Shown piece after piece: positions 32,772-43,047 of a stretch of 64,000 nt of DNA (position 1 is its first letter; each line of letters begins with the position of its first letter). The position numbers and the translations under genes are program-made. The notes beneath the pieces were generated by a model. The model was not told the DNA's origin, did no database searches, and saw only the letters and a list, made by a program, of their open reading frames with translations. This DNA is from Azohydromonas aeria (GTDB lineage Bacteria; Pseudomonadota; Gammaproteobacteria; Burkholderiales; Burkholderiaceae_C). The stretch lies in assembly GCF_009760915.1 (NCBI RefSeq), contig NZ_VIDQ01000015.1, forward strand, positions 1-64,000. The letters are read 5' to 3'.

Positions 32772-33197
32772 TCAATGCGCCTTCAGCATCTTGTCCATGC
32801 GCGACTGCGCGAAGCGGTCGATGACGCGGCGCTGCCAGCCCGGCGCGTGTTCGATCATCGCGTCGGCCTGCGCCGCGCACTGCGAGCGCAGCGCGCCGGC
32901 CTGCGACGCGCCCAGGGCGCGGACCTCGGTCTCGGCCTGCGCCAGCCGCGCCTTGGCAGCGTCCTCGTTGCCCAGGCCGTCGAGCCAGGCCTCGCCCACG
33001 AAGGCGCCGCCCTGGCGCAACACCTGCAGCAGCTCGGGCTTGCGCGCTTCGTCGCCGGCCCGCACCTGCCCGGCCAGTTGGTTGGAATGCAGCCGCAGTG
33101 CGGCCACGCACTGGAGCTTGTCGCTGTCCGCTGCCCGCGCTTGCGCGGCACCGGCCAACAGCAATGCGCCGAATAGAACCAGATGCTTCGATGCCAT
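32772..33197 (-). CDS. Secreted or periplasmic hypothetical protein
   Basis: The 141-residue protein begins with a clear Sec signal (VLFGALLLAGAAQARA, cleavage at about residue 22). The mature part is helical and charged, with two Cys (KLQCVAALRLH and LRSQCAAQ) that could form a disulfide. I do not recognise the family. The longer frame upstream is unsupported. It converges with ada and is divergent from the phasin-like gene. Confidence 0.7.
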   Translation of the reverse strand: MASKHLVLFGALLLAGAAQARAADSDKLQCVAALRLHSNQLAGQVRAGDEARKPELLQVLRQGGAFVGEAWLDGLGNEDAAKARLAQAETEVRALGASQAGALRSQCAAQADAMIEHAPGWQRRVIDRFAQSRMDKMLKAH

Positions 33198-33407
33198 GGC
33201 CGGGATTGTCCCGTGCCGGACACGACCCGCGTGGCGGGCGGGATTGCAAGAACGGAGGACCCGGGGCGGGAGCGCCATGTGCTCCGGACCGGGGCTCGGA
33301 CCGACCAGTGGCGTGCACCCTGGCCGCGCCCCACCGTGCGCCTCGGCGCCGCAGGCCCTGCGCCGGCTTCCTTTTCCGACCTCCATCGAACACCCCAAGG
33401 AGTTCCC

Positions 33408-33755
33408 ATGCCCACCGACCTGATGCAGCCGTTCATGGCGCCCTTCACCAAGCTGGCGCAGTCCAACCTGGAGTTGCTGACCAAGTTCTCGCTGTCGCCC
33501 GAAGTGATGGCGCAGGCCATGGCGCAAACGCAGCGCATGTTCCTCAATCCGGGAGCCGGCGCACCGCCGCAGTTGCCGCTGCCCGCCAATGCCCTGGGCG
33601 ACCTGATGATGGGCCTGATGAAGAACTACATGGAGTTCCTGATGGCGCTGGGCCAGGGCAGTGCAGCGCTGATGCAGCAAGCCCCCGCCACGCTGGCTCA
33701 GGCCACGCAACAGGCGATGCGCCAGCCCGCGACCGCAGTGCCGCCGATGCCTTGA
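33408..33755 (+). CDS. Small phasin-like protein
   Basis: The 115-residue protein is amphipathic and Met/Gln/Ala-rich (MAQAMAQTQRMF; MMGLMKNYMEFLMALGQG) with no signal peptide or Cys. The composition and size resemble phasins, which coat polyhydroxyalkanoate granules, but no diagnostic motif is seen, so the name is tentative. It has a strong AAGGAG ribosome site and is followed by a clear terminator, so it is a single-gene transcript. Confidence 0.6.
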   Translation: MPTDLMQPFMAPFTKLAQSNLELLTKFSLSPEVMAQAMAQTQRMFLNPGAGAPPQLPLPANALGDLMMGLMKNYMEFLMALGQGSAALMQQAPATLAQATQQAMRQPATAVPPMP

Positions 33756-33776
33756 GTTCCGGCCACCGATGCCAGC

Positions 33777-33803
33777 GAGGCCGCCGCGGGCGGCCTCTTT
33801 TTG
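33777..33803 (+). terminator. Rho-independent terminator after the phasin-like gene
   Basis: GAGGCCGCC-gcg-GGCGGCCTC forms a perfect 9-bp stem with a 3-base loop and is followed by TTTTT. It lies 22 bp after the stop codon. Confidence 0.9.
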
Positions 33804-34222
33804 TGCCTGCGCAGCAGATGGCTGCTACGTCCGCAGAGCATGTCCAGGCCAAAATACAACATACACGATACACTCAAAATACATTGATCCGCTTCCTGGC
33901 TACCTCTTGAACCAGCCAAAACACCTGTCCTGTCCTGACTTCTCTTTTCACATTCCCTTCAACAGGACGTCGGCCGCCAGCAATAAGCCTGGGGCGGAGG
34001 AGGAGCAGAAAAGGCAGCACAGCCGTCCGCCAACGCCGGAACGGAACCAGAGCGGGTCGGAGGCCGAAACCAGTTCCGCGTCCTGCGCTTACAGGAGGGG
34101 TAAGGGGAAGAAAAAGGCGCCGCGGCGGGTCTGCGGGTCACGCTCGTCGTCATGCCGAGCTCCGGTTGCTTGACCCGCGTATGTTGTATATGGCCTGCGC
34201 CGCCGCCCTGCCGCGGCAATAC
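33804..34222. other. Low-GC gap with a spaced inverted repeat
   Basis: No gene is supported. The part near 33850-33960 is AT-rich by local standards. TACAACATAC (33855-33864) and its inverse GTATGTTGTA (34179-34188) lie 314 bp apart, and a related ACAACATAC occurs upstream of the pseudo-recombinase gene near 23853. A purine-rich run lies at about 33990-34020. It separates the phasin-like gene from the convergent TetR gene. Confidence 0.4.
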
Positions 34223-34822
34223 TTAAGCCTCGATCAGCGCCCGCACCAGGCGCTGCACTTCCACGCCGAGCATGGCCTTGTCCATGTCCGGATCGCGCAC
34301 GCTGCGCACCATGAGCCCGTCGAAGAGGGCGGCCAGCGCCGCGGCGCGGGCGCGCAGCGCGGCAGGGTCGAGGGCGACCCCACGCTGTGCCAGCGCTGCG
34401 CTGATCAGCCGCTCGCAGCGCTCGCGGCTGGCCGCGTCGGCGGCCTGCACGACGGTGGCGAGCTTGGGATTGCGCCCGGCCTCGGCCGCGACCTCCAGCC
34501 GCAGCGCCGCACCGGCGCGGTCGGTGCAGTCCTGCACGCCGCTGGCCACGCCGTCGAGCATGGCCTGCGCCACGTCCGGGGCGCGCAGCATCGCCTCGGC
34601 CTTGGCCAGCCAGTTCGCCTGGTCGCGCGCGACGATGGCGCTGATCAGGTCTTCCTTGTTCTCGAACAGGTTGTAGATGTGGCCCGGGCTCATGCCCGCG
34701 GTGCGCGCGATCTCGGCCATGCTCGCGCCATGAAAGCCATGGGCGCGAAAGCATTGCGCGGCCGCGTCGAGCAGATGCTGGCGCCGCGCCTCGGCGCGGT
34801 CGCCGTCGTTGGTCGGCGCCAT
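34223..34822 (-). CDS. TetR-family repressor of the efflux operon
   Basis: The 199-residue protein has a TetR N-terminal HTH (ARRQHLLDAAAQCFRAHGFH; MAEIARTAGMSPGHIYNLF) and a helical C-terminal ligand domain with one conspicuous Cys (VQDCTDRAG). It starts one base after the stop of the outer-membrane gene, so it is the fourth gene of the RND operon and is probably translated by coupling. RND repressors are more often divergent, so this placement is less common. Its likely operator is the palindrome at 40782-40797 in front of the operon, which would give negative feedback. Confidence 0.9.
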   Translation of the reverse strand: MAPTNDGDRAEARRQHLLDAAAQCFRAHGFHGASMAEIARTAGMSPGHIYNLFENKEDLISAIVARDQANWLAKAEAMLRAPDVAQAMLDGVASGVQDCTDRAGAALRLEVAAEAGRNPKLATVVQAADAASRERCERLISAALAQRGVALDPAALRARAAALAALFDGLMVRSVRDPDMDKAMLGVEVQRLVRALIEA

Positions 34823-34823
34823 G

Positions 34824-36299
34824 TCAGCGCTGCGCCGCCGCCGGGGCGGCGTCCGCCGTGCGCGTCGTCGCCGCCCAGCCGCCGCCCAGCGCCTTGTACA
34901 GCGTCACGGCGTTGACCTGCTGCGCCAGTGCGGTGGTGAGCCGGCCCTGCTGCGCCGCGTACAGCGAGCGCTGCGCGTCGAGGACGCTCAGGAAGTCGTC
35001 CACGCCGCGTTCGAAGCGCGCCTGCGACAGGAACTGCGCCCGCGCCGCCGCGTCCTCCAGCGCGCGCTGCGCGGCGAGCTGCTCGGCCAGGCTCTGGCGC
35101 TGCGCCAGCGCGTCGGCCACCTCGCGGAACGCGGCCTGGATGCTGCGCTCGTAGGCCGCGACGCGGATGTCGCGGTCGGCCTGCGCCACCTGCAGGTTCG
35201 CGCGGTTGCGGCCCTGGTCGAAGATGGGCAGCGCCAGCTGCGGCACGAAGCTCCAGATGCCCGAGCCCGAGCCGAACAGGCCGGAGAGCGAGGAGCTGGC
35301 CGTGCCGATGGAAGCGGTCAGCGAGATGCGCGGGAAGAAGGCCGCGCGCGCCGCGCCGATGGTGGCGTTGGCCGCGAGCAGGTCGCGCTCGGCCTGTGCC
35401 ACGTCCGGGCGCTGCAGCAGCACCTCCGACGACAGCCCGGCCGGCAGCGGCGTGAAGGCCAGCGCCGTCGCCTCCGTGCCGGGCATGAGTTCCGGCGGCA
35501 CTGGCGTGCCCAGCAGCAGCTGCAGCGCCTGCAGGTCGGCCTGCACCTGGCCGGCAAAGCGTGCCACGTCGGCGCGGGCGGTCTCGACCGTGGTGCGCGC
35601 GCGCTGCACGTCCAGGTCGGAGGACACGCCCAGCTCAAACCGGCGCTCGGTCAGGCGCAGCGTGTCGGACTGGCTTTTCAGCGTGGCCTGCGCCAGCTGC
35701 TGGCGCGCCAGGTCAGCCGCCAGCGTCAGCCAGCTCGCCGCCACCTGCGACACCAGGCTGACGTGCGTGGCGCGACGCGCCTCCTCGGTGGCGAAGACCT
35801 GCTGCTGCGCCGACTCGCGCAGGCTGCGCACGCGGCCGAACAGGTCGAGCTCATAGGCGCTGAAACCCAGCGTCGCGCTGTACTGGCGCGACACGACGGA
35901 TTGGCCGCTGGTGTTGAGGTCGCCCGGGATGCGCTGCGCATTGGCGCCGCCGGCCACGCCCACCGAGGGCAGTGCGTCGGCCGCCTGCACGCCGTAGAGG
36001 CCGCGCGCGCGCTCGATGTTGAGCGCGGCGATGCGCAGGTCACGGTTGTTGTCCAGCGCCAGCGCGATCAGCCGCTGCAGCCGCTCGTCGGCGAAGAAGG
36101 ACTGCCAGCCGATGTCGGCCACCGGCGTCGTGGCCGAGGCGTCGGCCGGCGCCGTGCCCAGTTGCGCGGGCACCGGCGCGGCCGGGCGCTGGTAGTCGGG
36201 CGCCAGGCTCGCGCAGCCGCCCAGGAAGGCCAGGGCGGCCAGCGCGGCGGCGGCCAGGCGGGGTCGGGAGCGAGTCGTCATCGTTGTCGTAGTCGTCAT
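34824..36299 (-). CDS. RND efflux outer-membrane lipoprotein (NodT/OprM family)
   Basis: The 491-residue protein forms the outer-membrane channel of the tripartite pump. It has a lipoprotein signal (LAALAFLGGC, lipid Cys near residue 29), then the duplicated long-helix TolC fold typical of OprM (SARTTVETARADVARFAGQ-type helices; SSSLSGLFGSG). A Thr-rich start (MTTTTTM) offers a second ATG at 36281. It lies 5 bp after the RND gene. Confidence 0.93.
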   Translation of the reverse strand: MTTTTTMTTRSRPRLAAAALAALAFLGGCASLAPDYQRPAAPVPAQLGTAPADASATTPVADIGWQSFFADERLQRLIALALDNNRDLRIAALNIERARGLYGVQAADALPSVGVAGGANAQRIPGDLNTSGQSVVSRQYSATLGFSAYELDLFGRVRSLRESAQQQVFATEEARRATHVSLVSQVAASWLTLAADLARQQLAQATLKSQSDTLRLTERRFELGVSSDLDVQRARTTVETARADVARFAGQVQADLQALQLLLGTPVPPELMPGTEATALAFTPLPAGLSSEVLLQRPDVAQAERDLLAANATIGAARAAFFPRISLTASIGTASSSLSGLFGSGSGIWSFVPQLALPIFDQGRNRANLQVAQADRDIRVAAYERSIQAAFREVADALAQRQSLAEQLAAQRALEDAAARAQFLSQARFERGVDDFLSVLDAQRSLYAAQQGRLTTALAQQVNAVTLYKALGGGWAATTRTADAAPAAAQR

Positions 36300-36304
36300 G
36301 GCTG

Positions 36305-39300
36305 TCAGGCCCCCACCGGACCGGAGTTGGCAGCGTTGGCCGATTCGGCGGCCGAAGGCGCGGGCTTGCCCTTGAAGCGGCTGCGCACGGCCACGAAGAA
36401 CACCGGCACGAAGAGCACGCCCAGCACCGTGGCGGCGACCATGCCGCCGAGCACGCCGGTGCCGATGGCGTTCTGCGAGCCCGAGCCCGCGCCGGTGGCC
36501 AGCGCCAGCGGCAGCACGCCCAGGCCGAAGGCCAGCGAGGTCATCAGGATCGGGCGCAGCCGCAGCCGCACCGCCTCCAGCGTCGCCGCCTTGAGCTCCA
36601 TGCCCTTCTCGGTCAGCTCCTTGGCGAACTCGACGATCAGGATCGCGTTCTTCGCCGACAGGCCCACCGTGACCAGCAGGCCGACCTGGAAGTACACGTC
36701 GTTGCTCAGGCCCCGGCCGAAGGCGGCCAGCACCGCGCCCAGCACGCCCAGCGGCACCACCAGCATCACCGCGAAGGGGATGGACCAGCTTTCATAGAGC
36801 GCGGCCAGGCACAGGAACACCACCAGGATCGAGATGGCGAACAGCGCCGGCGCCTGCGAGCCGGAAATGCGCTCCTGGTAGGACAGGCCGCTGAAGGCGA
36901 CGCCGAAGCCCGGCGGCAGCTGCGCGGCCAGCCGCTGCACGGTGTTGAGCGCATCGCCCGAGCTCGTGCCCGGCGCGGCCTGGCCCTGGATCTGCACGGC
37001 GCTCACGCCGTTGAAGCGCTCCAGCCGAGGCGAGCCCAGCTCCCAGTGCGCCGAGGCAAAGGCATTGAAGGGCACCATCTGGCCCGACGCGTTGCGCACC
37101 TTCCAGTCGTTCAGGTCCTCGGGCTGCATGCGATACGGCGCGTCGGCCTGCATGTACACGCGCTTGACGCGGCCGCGGTCGATGAAGTCGTCCACGTACG
37201 AGCCGCCCCAGGCGGAGGCCAGCATCTCGTTGATGCTCGCCACCGACACGCCCAGCGCGCCGGCGCGGGCCTGGTCCACGTCGATGCGCAGCTGAGGCGA
37301 GTCGTCCAGGCCGTTGGGGCGCACGCCCACAAGCGACGGCTCCCGCGCCGCCAGGCCCAGGAACTGGTTGCGCGCGGCCATCAGCGCGTCGTGGCCCTGG
37401 CCGGCCTGGTCCTGCAGGTAGAAATCGAAGCCCGTGGCGTTGCCCAGCTCGATCACCGCCGGCGGCGCGAAGGCGAACACCATCGCGTCGCGCCACTTCA
37501 TGAAGGTGCCCATGGCCCGCCCGGCGATGGCGCGCACGCCGTTCTCGGCGCCCTTGCGCTCGCTCCAGTCCTTCATGCGCACGAAGCCGATGCCCATGTT
37601 CTCGCCGCGGCCGGCGAAGCTGAAGCCCGCCACCGTGAAGATCGACTGCACGCGCGACGCTTCCGAGCCCAGGAAATGCTGCTCGACGCGCTCGATCACC
37701 TGCAGCGTGCGCTGCTGCGTGGCGCCCGCGGGCAGCTGCACCTGCGTGAACAGGATGCCCTGGTCCTCGTCGGGCAGGAACGACTGCGGCAGCCGCGCGA
37801 ACAGCAGCGCCAGGCCCACGCCGATGAGCCCGTACACCACCAGCCAGCGCCCGCGCCGGTTGATCATGCGCGAGACGCCGCGCTGCGTGCCGTTGGTGCC
37901 GCGCTCGAAGCTGCGGTTGAACCAGGTGAAGAAGCGCCCCTTGGCGTGGTGCTCGCCCTTCTTCACCGGCTTGAGCATGGTGGCGCACAGCGCCGGCGTC
38001 AGGATCAGCGCCACCAGCACCGACAGCGCCATGGCCGAGACGATGGTGATGGAGAACTGGCGGTAGATCACGCCGGTGGAGCCGCCGAAGAAGGCCATGG
38101 GCACCAGCACCGCGCTGAGCACCAGCGCGATGCCGATCAGCGCGCCCGTGATCTGGTCCATCGACTTGCGCGTGGCCTCGCGCGGCGGGAGTCCCTCCTC
38201 GGTCATCACGCGCTCGACGTTCTCGACCACCACGATGGCGTCGTCCACCAGCAGGCCGATGGCCAGCACCAGGCCGAACATGGTCAGCGTGTTGATGGTG
38301 AAGCCCGCCGCCGACATCACGCCGAAGGTGCCCAGCAGCACTACCGGCACGGCGATCGTGGGGATCAGCGTGGCGCGGAAGTTCTGCAGGAACAGGTACA
38401 TCACCAGGAACACGAGGATCACGGCCTCGATCAGCGTCTTGACCACCTCCTCGATGGACAGCCGCACGAACGGCGTGGTGTCGTACGCCACCACCGCCCT
38501 CATGCCGACGGGGAAGTTCTTCTCCAGGCGCGCGAGCTCGGCGCGCGCGGCCTCGGCCGTGTCCAGCGCGTTGGCGCCGGTGGCCAGGCGCAGCGCCACG
38601 CCGGCGGCAGGCTTGCCGTTGTAGCGGGACTCCAGCGAGTAGGTCTCGGCGCCGATCTCCACCCGCGCCACGTCGCGCAGGTGCACCCGCGCGCCGTCCG
38701 GGGTGGTGCGCAGCAGGATGGCCTCGAACTGCTGCGGCGTCTGCAGCCGCGTCTGCGCCGTCACGGTGGCGTTGAGCTGCTGCCCGGGCTGCGCCGGGGC
38801 CGCGCCGATCTGGCCCGCCGAGACCTGCGCGTTCTGCGCGCGGATCGCGGCCGAGACGTCGGCCGGGGTGAGCCGGTACTGGTCGAGCTTGCCCGGGTCG
38901 AGCCAGATGCGCATGGCGTACTGCGCGCCGAAGAGCGTGACCTCGCCCACGCCGGGGACGCGGCTGAGCGGATCGACCACCTGCGACGACACGTAGTCCG
39001 AGATGTCGGTGCGGTTCATGCTGCCGTCCTCGGACACGAAGCCCAGCACCATGAGGAAGTTGACGCGGCTCTTGACCACCTGCACGCCCTGGCGCTGCAC
39101 CTCCTGCGGCAGCAGGGACGTTGCGGCGGCAAGCTTGTTCTGCACCTGCACCTGCGCGATGTCGGGGTTGGTGCCGGCGTCGAAGGTCAGCGTGATGGCG
39201 ACGTTGCCCTGCGCGTCGCTGGTGGACGACATGTAGGTCAGGCCGTCCAGGCCCTTCATGCGCTGCTCGATGATCTGCGTGACCGTGTCCTCCAGCGTCT

Positions 39301-39463
39301 TGGCGGAGGCGCCCGGGTACACGGCGTTGATCGTGATCTGCGGCGGCGCGATCGGCGGGTACTGCTCGATGGCCAGCGTGCGGATGGCCAGCGCGCCGGC
39401 GAGCATGATGATGATGGCGATCACCCACGCGAAGATGGGCCGATCGATGAAGAAGCGTGACAT
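36305..39463 (-). CDS. RND multidrug efflux transporter, HAE1 (AcrB/MexB) type
   Basis: The 1052-residue inner-membrane pump has the HAE1 layout: TM1 ([15 protein letters not shown]), a periplasmic porter and docking domain, the proton-relay pair DD in [16 protein letters not shown] in TM4, a second half with the same plan, and C-terminal helices. The length and start ([14 protein letters not shown]) are normal for AcrB. It exchanges protons for drugs, solvents or other amphiphiles; the substrates cannot be read from sequence. It is the second gene of the operon, 24 bp after the adaptor gene. Confidence 0.97.
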   Translation of the reverse strand: MSRFFIDRPIFAWVIAIIIMLAGALAIRTLAIEQYPPIAPPQITINAVYPGASAKTLEDTVTQIIEQRMKGLDGLTYMSSTSDAQGNVAITLTFDAGTNPDIAQVQVQNKLAAATSLLPQEVQRQGVQVVKSRVNFLMVLGFVSEDGSMNRTDISDYVSSQVVDPLSRVPGVGEVTLFGAQYAMRIWLDPGKLDQYRLTPADVSAAIRAQNAQVSAGQIGAAPAQPGQQLNATVTAQTRLQTPQQFEAILLRTTPDGARVHLRDVARVEIGAETYSLESRYNGKPAAGVALRLATGANALDTAEAARAELARLEKNFPVGMRAVVAYDTTPFVRLSIEEVVKTLIEAVILVFLVMYLFLQNFRATLIPTIAVPVVLLGTFGVMSAAGFTINTLTMFGLVLAIGLLVDDAIVVVENVERVMTEEGLPPREATRKSMDQITGALIGIALVLSAVLVPMAFFGGSTGVIYRQFSITIVSAMALSVLVALILTPALCATMLKPVKKGEHHAKGRFFTWFNRSFERGTNGTQRGVSRMINRRGRWLVVYGLIGVGLALLFARLPQSFLPDEDQGILFTQVQLPAGATQQRTLQVIERVEQHFLGSEASRVQSIFTVAGFSFAGRGENMGIGFVRMKDWSERKGAENGVRAIAGRAMGTFMKWRDAMVFAFAPPAVIELGNATGFDFYLQDQAGQGHDALMAARNQFLGLAAREPSLVGVRPNGLDDSPQLRIDVDQARAGALGVSVASINEMLASAWGGSYVDDFIDRGRVKRVYMQADAPYRMQPEDLNDWKVRNASGQMVPFNAFASAHWELGSPRLERFNGVSAVQIQGQAAPGTSSGDALNTVQRLAAQLPPGFGVAFSGLSYQERISGSQAPALFAISILVVFLCLAALYESWSIPFAVMLVVPLGVLGAVLAAFGRGLSNDVYFQVGLLVTVGLSAKNAILIVEFAKELTEKGMELKAATLEAVRLRLRPILMTSLAFGLGVLPLALATGAGSGSQNAIGTGVLGGMVAATVLGVLFVPVFFVAVRSRFKGKPAPSAAESANAANSGPVGA

Positions 39464-39487
39464 GGGTTGATGCGCCTCGCGTCGTGA

Positions 39488-40741
39488 TCAGTTGGCGGTG
39501 GCGCCGGAGGCGGCCATCGCGGAGGCCGAGGCCGAAGCCGCCGGCGTGCCGGTGCCCGCGCCGGACGCGGACGCCGCGGGGGTCACGGGCACCGGCTGCA
39601 CCGTCGCGCCCGGGCGCACCTTCTGCAGCCCGTCCACGATCAGCCGGTCGCCGGGCTGCAGGCCTTCGGCCACCAGCCACTGGTCGCCCACGGCGCGGTC
39701 CACCTTGAGCGGGCGCGGCTGCACCTTGTTGTCCGGGCCCACGACCATCGCCAGCGCCTGGCCCTTGGGGTCGCGCGTGACGGCGCGCTGCGGCGCCAGG
39801 ATGGCGCTGGGCGTCGAGCCCTCCTCAAGCAGCGCGCGCACGTACATGCCCGGCAGCAGCAGGCCCTTCGGGTTCGGGAACACGGCACGCAGCGTGACGT
39901 TGCCGGTGCCCGGATCCACGGTGGCCTCGGCGAACTTGAGCGTGCCTTCGAGCGGGTAGCTGCTGCCGTCCTCCAGCTGCAGCCTGACGCGGGCCCGGCC
40001 CGCGTCCACGCGCTGCAGCTTGCCCGCGGCAAAGGCACGCTGCAGCTGCAGCAGCTCGGCACTGGCGCGCTGGATGTCCACGTAGATCGGGTCGAGCTGC
40101 TGCACCGTCACCAGCGGCGCGGCCTGGCTGGCCGTGACCAGCGCGCCCGGCGTGACCGTGGAGCGCCCGGCAATGCCGGAGATCGGCGCGCTGACCTGCG
40201 CGTACTGCACGCTGATCTGCGCCGTCTTCACCGCCGCGGCGGCGGTGGCCACGTCGGCGCGCGCCTGCAGCAGCTGCGCCTGGGCGTCGTCGCGCGCCTG
40301 CTTGCTCACCGCGTCGATCGTCACCAGCTCGTCGTAGCGGCGCGCGCGCAGCTCGGCCGTGGCGACGTTGGCCTGCGCCTTGGCCAGCGAGGCGCGGGCG
40401 CTCTCCAGGTTGGCCTGCAGCGTGGCCGGGTCGATCTGGTAGAGCGTCTGGCCGGCCTTCACGAAGCTGCCTTCCTCGAACAGGCGCTTCTGGATCAGCC
40501 CGCCCACCTGCGGCCGCACCTCGGCCACCAGGTACGGCGTGGTGCGCCCGGCCAGCTCGGTGCGCAGGGTCAGCGGCTGCACCTGCACCGTCACCACGCC
40601 CACCTGCGCCGGCGGCGGCGCGGCCGGCGCCGCCTGCTGCTGCCCGCCCTTGGAGCAGCCGGCCAGCATTACGAGGCTGCAGGCCAGGGCGACCAGCGTG
40701 GTTGAAAGGGTCAGGCGGTAAGGCGGTCGCAGCAAAGGCAT
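39488..40741 (-). CDS. RND efflux periplasmic adaptor (membrane fusion protein)
   Basis: The 417-residue adaptor links the pump to the outer-membrane channel. It has a lipoprotein signal (ALACSLVMLAGCSKGG), a biotinyl-lipoyl-like barrel half (VRPQVGGLIQKRLFEEG), an alpha hairpin (ARASLAKAQANVATAELRARRY), and a beta-barrel and proximal domain ending in an Ala/Ser-rich tail. I chose the ATG at 40741. An ATG at 40795 also fits the frame, but it lies inside the 16-bp operator-like palindrome and would put the signal peptide 18 residues in. Confidence 0.92.
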   Translation of the reverse strand: MPLLRPPYRLTLSTTLVALACSLVMLAGCSKGGQQQAAPAAPPPAQVGVVTVQVQPLTLRTELAGRTTPYLVAEVRPQVGGLIQKRLFEEGSFVKAGQTLYQIDPATLQANLESARASLAKAQANVATAELRARRYDELVTIDAVSKQARDDAQAQLLQARADVATAAAAVKTAQISVQYAQVSAPISGIAGRSTVTPGALVTASQAAPLVTVQQLDPIYVDIQRASAELLQLQRAFAAGKLQRVDAGRARVRLQLEDGSSYPLEGTLKFAEATVDPGTGNVTLRAVFPNPKGLLLPGMYVRALLEEGSTPSAILAPQRAVTRDPKGQALAMVVGPDNKVQPRPLKVDRAVGDQWLVAEGLQPGDRLIVDGLQKVRPGATVQPVPVTPAASASGAGTGTPAASASASAMAASGATAN

Positions 40742-40781
40742 GGCGGAAGCAGGCGCGGTCAGACGCCTGGAACTGGTTTCT

Positions 40782-40797
40782 GAATGAACGTTCATTC
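40782..40797. promoter_or_regulatory. Perfect 16-bp palindrome, probable TetR operator
   Basis: GAATGAAC is followed directly by GTTCATTC, a perfect inverted repeat just upstream of the adaptor gene. Size, symmetry and place fit a TetR-family operator that controls the efflux operon, with the TetR gene at the operon's end. Confidence 0.7.
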
Positions 40798-41018
40798 TAC
40801 GGGTTTCGCCTGAATGCTGCAGCGCAGTAGGGGTGTCCTTGCGACACGGTGTCGGCGATGACCCGGATGCTGGAACGCCGGCGCGCGAACCGGCGGCGCG
40901 GCGCGGTGGGTGCCGCAGGCCCGGGCAAGCGGTGCGCCCGCAAGAACGCATCCCGAAGCTTGCCGGGCGGTTGTTGCAGCCTGATTTCAGAGCGGCGCCG
41001 GCCGCCGCGCCGCGCGCT

Positions 41019-42071
41019 TCAGCGTTCGAGCGGCTGGACGGGCATGGCGGCCGCCAGCGGCGCGCCGCTTCCACGCCGGTACATCCCCGGACTCACGCCG
41101 GTCCACTTCTTGAATGCGCGATGGAAGGCGCTGGTCTCCTGGAAGCCGACCCGGGCGCCCACGTCGGCCACCGCCAGCCCGGTCTTGCCCAGCAGCTCGA
41201 TGGCGATGTCGCGCCGCAGCGCGTCCTTCAGGCGCTGGTAGTTCAGCCCCTCGGACTGCAGGCGCCGCTGCAGCGTCGTGCCCGACATCGCCAGGCTGCG
41301 TGCCAGCTCGTCGAGCTCTGGCCAGCTTTCGGGCTCCACGCCGCGCAGCCGGCGCCGCACCTGGGCGCTGAGGCTGGCCTCGTTGCGGTACCTCACCAGC
41401 AGGTTGGCGGGCGCGCCGCGCAGGAAGGCGGGCAGGCTGCCTTCACTTTCGACGATGGGCAGCTCCAGCAGCCGGGCCTCGAAGCGCACCAGCGTGACCG
41501 GCGCGCCGAAGCGGGCGGCGTCGCAGAAGCGGGTGCGGTAGTCGGCCACGTCCTCGGGCTCCGGGCAGCGGAACTGGGCCTCCAGCAGCGGCAGGCGCCG
41601 GCGCACCAGCCAGCAGGCCAGGCCGTGCACCAGCATCAGCCAGGTGGCGTAGGTGAACATGCGACGCGGCGGGCCCTGGTCGTGCACCACCAGGACGGCG
41701 TGCCCGCCTTCGAGGCGCAGCTCGCCGCGCAGGTCGTCCAGCACGGCGCGCAGGAAGGTCAGCATGCGCTGCAGCGCGCGGCCCAGCGTGTCGCAGCTCA
41801 GCACGGCGTGGCACATCAGCCGGTAGCTGCCGCGGCGCATGGGGTGCGCGTCCATGCCGAAGAACTCGTCGTCCATGGCATCGGCCAGCGCCGCCCACAG
41901 CCGGGCATAGGCCAAGGCCGGCACGCGGGCCCGGGGCGCGTCGAGCAGCCGGGGGTCGATGTGCGCCTGCTCCAGTACCGCGCCGACGTCCAGGCCGCGC
42001 TGCCGGGCCCCGAGCAGGGCCTCGTGCACGAGGCCGACGGAAATCGTGCCCTTGTCTTGTGCCGCCGTCAT
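41019..42071 (-). CDS. AraC-family transcriptional regulator
   Basis: The 350-residue protein has an N-terminal AraC-type ligand domain of the long kind (PRLLDAPRARVPALAYARLW) and a C-terminal double HTH (LARSLAMSGTTLQRRLQSEG; VADVGARVGFQETSAFHRAFKKWTG). It is divergent from the SDR-acyl-CoA dehydrogenase-thiolase genes across 185 bp and most likely activates them. The gap contains the small palindrome GGACAGTGTCC at 42123-42133. Confidence 0.9.
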   Translation of the reverse strand: MTAAQDKGTISVGLVHEALLGARQRGLDVGAVLEQAHIDPRLLDAPRARVPALAYARLWAALADAMDDEFFGMDAHPMRRGSYRLMCHAVLSCDTLGRALQRMLTFLRAVLDDLRGELRLEGGHAVLVVHDQGPPRRMFTYATWLMLVHGLACWLVRRRLPLLEAQFRCPEPEDVADYRTRFCDAARFGAPVTLVRFEARLLELPIVESEGSLPAFLRGAPANLLVRYRNEASLSAQVRRRLRGVEPESWPELDELARSLAMSGTTLQRRLQSEGLNYQRLKDALRRDIAIELLGKTGLAVADVGARVGFQETSAFHRAFKKWTGVSPGMYRRGSGAPLAAAMPVQPLER

Positions 42072-42256
42072 GAGCCGGGCCGTGTCGCTCCAGAAAGAGA
42101 TGGCGGGATGTTACTGAGCGCCGGACAGTGTCCCCGCGCCCCATGCAGCCTGCCGTGCCCGGACATGGGCAGGCGCGGCCGGCCGGCTTACGCTGCGCGG
42201 ATCGGGCGCCCGCTGCCCCGGGCACCCCTTCACAAGAGGACGAGAGGAGACACGAC

Positions 42257-43024
42257 ATGCAGATCCAGGACCGCAACTTCATCGTCACCGGCGCCGGCTC
42301 CGGCCTGGGCGCGGCCACGGCGCGCCGCCTGGTGGCGGCCGGCGCGCGCGTGCTGCTGGCCGACCTGAACGACGCGGCCGGCGCCGCGCTCGCGGCCGAG
42401 CTGGGCGCGCCGGCACGCTTCGTGAAGACCGACGTGTCCGACGCCGCCAGCGCGCAGGCCGCGCTGGCCGAGTGCCGCGCGGCTTTCGGCGCGCTGCACG
42501 GGCTCGTCAACTGCGCCGGCGTCGCGCCGGCCGAGAAGGTGCTCGGCCGCGACGGCCCGCACGCGCTGGAGAGCTTCGCGCGCACGGTGCAGGTCAACCT
42601 GGTCGGCACCTTCAACATGCTGCGCCTGGCCGCGGCCGCCATTGCCGAGAGCGCGCCCGGCCCGGACGGCGAGCGCGGCGTGATCGTCAACACCGCCTCG
42701 GTGGCGGCCTTCGATGGCCAGATCGGCCAGGCCGGCTACGCGGCGTCCAAGGGCGGCGTGGTGGCGATGACGCTGCCGATCGCGCGCGAGCTGGCGCGCC
42801 ACGGCATCCGCGTGGTGACGATCGCGCCGGGGATCATGGAAACGCCCATGCTCAAGGGCATGCCCACCGAGGTGCAGGACGCGCTGGGCCGGATGGTCCC
42901 GTTCCCCTCGCGCCTTGGGCGGCCCGACGAGTTCGCGGGCCTGGTGCAGCACATCGTCGAGAACGCGTATCTCAACGGCGAGGTCATCCGCCTCGACGGC
43001 GCGATCCGCATGGCGGCTAAGTAA
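42257..43024 (+). CDS. 3-hydroxyacyl-CoA dehydrogenase of the SDR type (HSD10-like)
   Basis: The 255-residue SDR has TGAGSGLG (NAD loop), an Asp after the second strand (LLADLND, NAD preference), NCAG, and YAASK. The segments [24 protein letters not shown] and [11 protein letters not shown] are typical of type II 3-hydroxyacyl-CoA dehydrogenase, which oxidises 3-hydroxyacyl-CoA, including 2-methyl-3-hydroxybutyryl-CoA. AGAGGAGA precedes the ATG. It leads a plus-strand operon with acyl-CoA dehydrogenase and thiolase; an enoyl-CoA hydratase is not here and must be supplied elsewhere. Confidence 0.9.
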   Translation: MQIQDRNFIVTGAGSGLGAATARRLVAAGARVLLADLNDAAGAALAAELGAPARFVKTDVSDAASAQAALAECRAAFGALHGLVNCAGVAPAEKVLGRDGPHALESFARTVQVNLVGTFNMLRLAAAAIAESAPGPDGERGVIVNTASVAAFDGQIGQAGYAASKGGVVAMTLPIARELARHGIRVVTIAPGIMETPMLKGMPTEVQDALGRMVPFPSRLGRPDEFAGLVQHIVENAYLNGEVIRLDGAIRMAAK

Positions 43025-43047
43025 TCAAGCAGCCAAAAGAGAGCAGC

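Noticed and set aside
33769..34173. A 134-codon frame after the phasin-like gene
   Set aside because: It starts within the terminator region and has a random, Cys- and Ser-rich composition.
37046..39460. An 804-codon open frame opposite the RND pump gene
   Set aside because: It is the mirror of a high-GC gene; the protein is His/Arg/Ala-rich with no known fold, while the other strand encodes a textbook AcrB-type pump.
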